A stretch of 6,264 bases of DNA from an uncultured Blautia sp. (lineage in GTDB: Bacteria; Bacillota; Clostridia; Lachnospirales; Lachnospiraceae): assembly GCA_900552095.1 (NCBI GenBank), contig URYM01000107.1, positions 1 to 6,264 on the forward strand. The letters run 5' to 3'. This document shows, in pieces, positions 5,714-6,264 of this stretch (the first letter of the stretch is position 1; the number at the start of each line of letters is the position of its first letter). The notes under the pieces were generated by a model. It was not told the DNA's origin. It saw only the letters and a list, made by a program, of their open reading frames with translations, and did no database searches. A program made the translations under genes and the position numbers.

Positions 5714-6264
5714 GATCAGAAGAAGGGGATCTTTTCCTCTTGACAGAGAAGAATTTGCAGAGGTACTGGAGAGGCTTGGGGAAGAGGATGTACAGAAACT
5801 CTTTGAACGGGCCAGGGAGAAGGCGCAGGAGCAGTTTGGCAGAGGTATTTATGTCAGGGGACTTCTGGAGATCAGCAGTTATTGCAAAAATAACTGTTAC
5901 TACTGTGGGATCCGCAGAGATAACCGGAAGGCCGGACGTTACCGGATGAGCCGGGAAGAGATTTTAGACTGCTGCCGGAAGGGAAGAGAAGCGGGATTTC
6001 GCACCTTTGTCCTGCAGGGAGGAGAAGATCCTCTTCAGAGTCCTCAGTGGGTGGAGGAAACGGTAAGACAGATCCGAAAAGAGTTTCCGGACTGCGCCAT
6101 TACTCTGTCGCTGGGGGAACAGTCAGAGGAAGTGTACCGGCGCTGGCGGGAAGCAGGGGCGGACCGGTATCTGCTGCGCCATGAGACGGCGGATCCGTGT
6201 CATTATCAGCAGCTGCATCCCAAGAATCAGAGTCTGGAAAACAGGATAGTCTGCCTGTATGCGT
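5706..6264 (+). CDS. hydE: HydE, radical SAM [FeFe]-hydrogenase maturase (3' truncated by the window)
   Basis: The frame from the ATG at 5706 stays open to the window end, giving 186 residues, roughly the first half of a protein that is normally about 350 long. The radical SAM signature C-x3-C-x2-C is at C60/C64/C67 (CKNNCYYC), preceded by LLEISSYC and followed by GIRRDNRKAGRYR, a typical HydE neighbourhood. Further family marks are FRTFVLQGGEDP (98-109), the GGE-type SAM-binding segment, and YLLRHETADP (155-164), followed by HYQQLHP (166-172). HydE works with HydG and HydF in building the 2Fe subcluster and is generally assigned to a step that leads to the dithiomethylamine bridge. BioB and PylB are relatives, but the RHETADP and LHP motifs and the hydF neighbour make HydE the clear choice. 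The C-terminal barrel end, where some HydE proteins bind a second Fe-S cluster, lies outside the window. Confidence 0.95.
   Translation, partial: MSEIRRRGSFPLDREEFAEVLERLGEEDVQKLFERAREKAQEQFGRGIYVRGLLEISSYCKNNCYYCGIRRDNRKAGRYRMSREEILDCCRKGREAGFRTFVLQGGEDPLQSPQWVEETVRQIRKEFPDCAITLSLGEQSEEVYRRWREAGADRYLLRHETADPCHYQQLHPKNQSLENRIVCLYA

Noticed and set aside
5710..5949. 79-codon frame overlapping the start of hydE
   Set aside because: It is out of frame with hydE, whose radical SAM signature and RBS-supported ATG at 5706 are clear.
1..6264. CRISPR array, tRNA/rRNA, riboswitch, insertion sequence or prophage parts
   Set aside because: No direct-repeat arrays, cloverleaf-like stretches, transposase or phage motifs were seen; almost all of 311-6264 is coding sequence of one operon.

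Overview
The window is part of an [FeFe]-hydrogenase operon from an anaerobic Firmicute, most likely a gut Clostridia/Lachnospiraceae-type organism. This rests on moderate GC (about half by eye), strong AAGGAGG-type ribosome binding sites, tight same-strand gene packing, a consensus TATAAT -10 box, and the gene content itself. No species can be named from the sequence alone.

Layout. Bases 1-41 are not genomic: they are an untrimmed Illumina Nextera i7-side adapter, with what looks like the tail of an index. Genomic DNA starts at about 42 with the last 40 codons of an unidentified gene (43-165), closed by a strong hairpin terminator (192-251). A sigma-A-type promoter (242-270) overlaps the terminator's T-tract and drives five same-strand genes: hydC (311-790), hydB (787-2670), hydA (2687-4393), hydF (4430-5713) and hydE (5706 to the window end, 3' truncated). 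No gene lies on the minus strand.

How the genes work together. HydC (NuoE-like), HydB (NuoF-like flavoprotein with extra Fe-S domains) and HydA (catalytic subunit with the H-cluster) match the trimeric HydABC type of soluble cytoplasmic hydrogenase. This type links H2 to both NAD(P)H and ferredoxin, by electron bifurcation or its reverse. The visible cofactor sites are one [2Fe-2S] in HydC; one [2Fe-2S], FMN and three [4Fe-4S] in HydB; and one [2Fe-2S], three [4Fe-4S] (one His-ligated) and the H-cluster in HydA. HydF (GTPase scaffold) and HydE (radical SAM enzyme) build the 2Fe subcluster of the H-cluster. Their place in the same transcription unit links enzyme synthesis with maturation. The third maturase, HydG, is not in the window.

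Novelty. I see no undescribed system here; the operon is recognisable biology. The points worth a second look are the adapter, a possible redox-regulator operator at the promoter, a Glu-to-Gly change in the HydB nucleotide pocket, a possible metal site in the HydB hinge, and the absence of hydG from the visible part.
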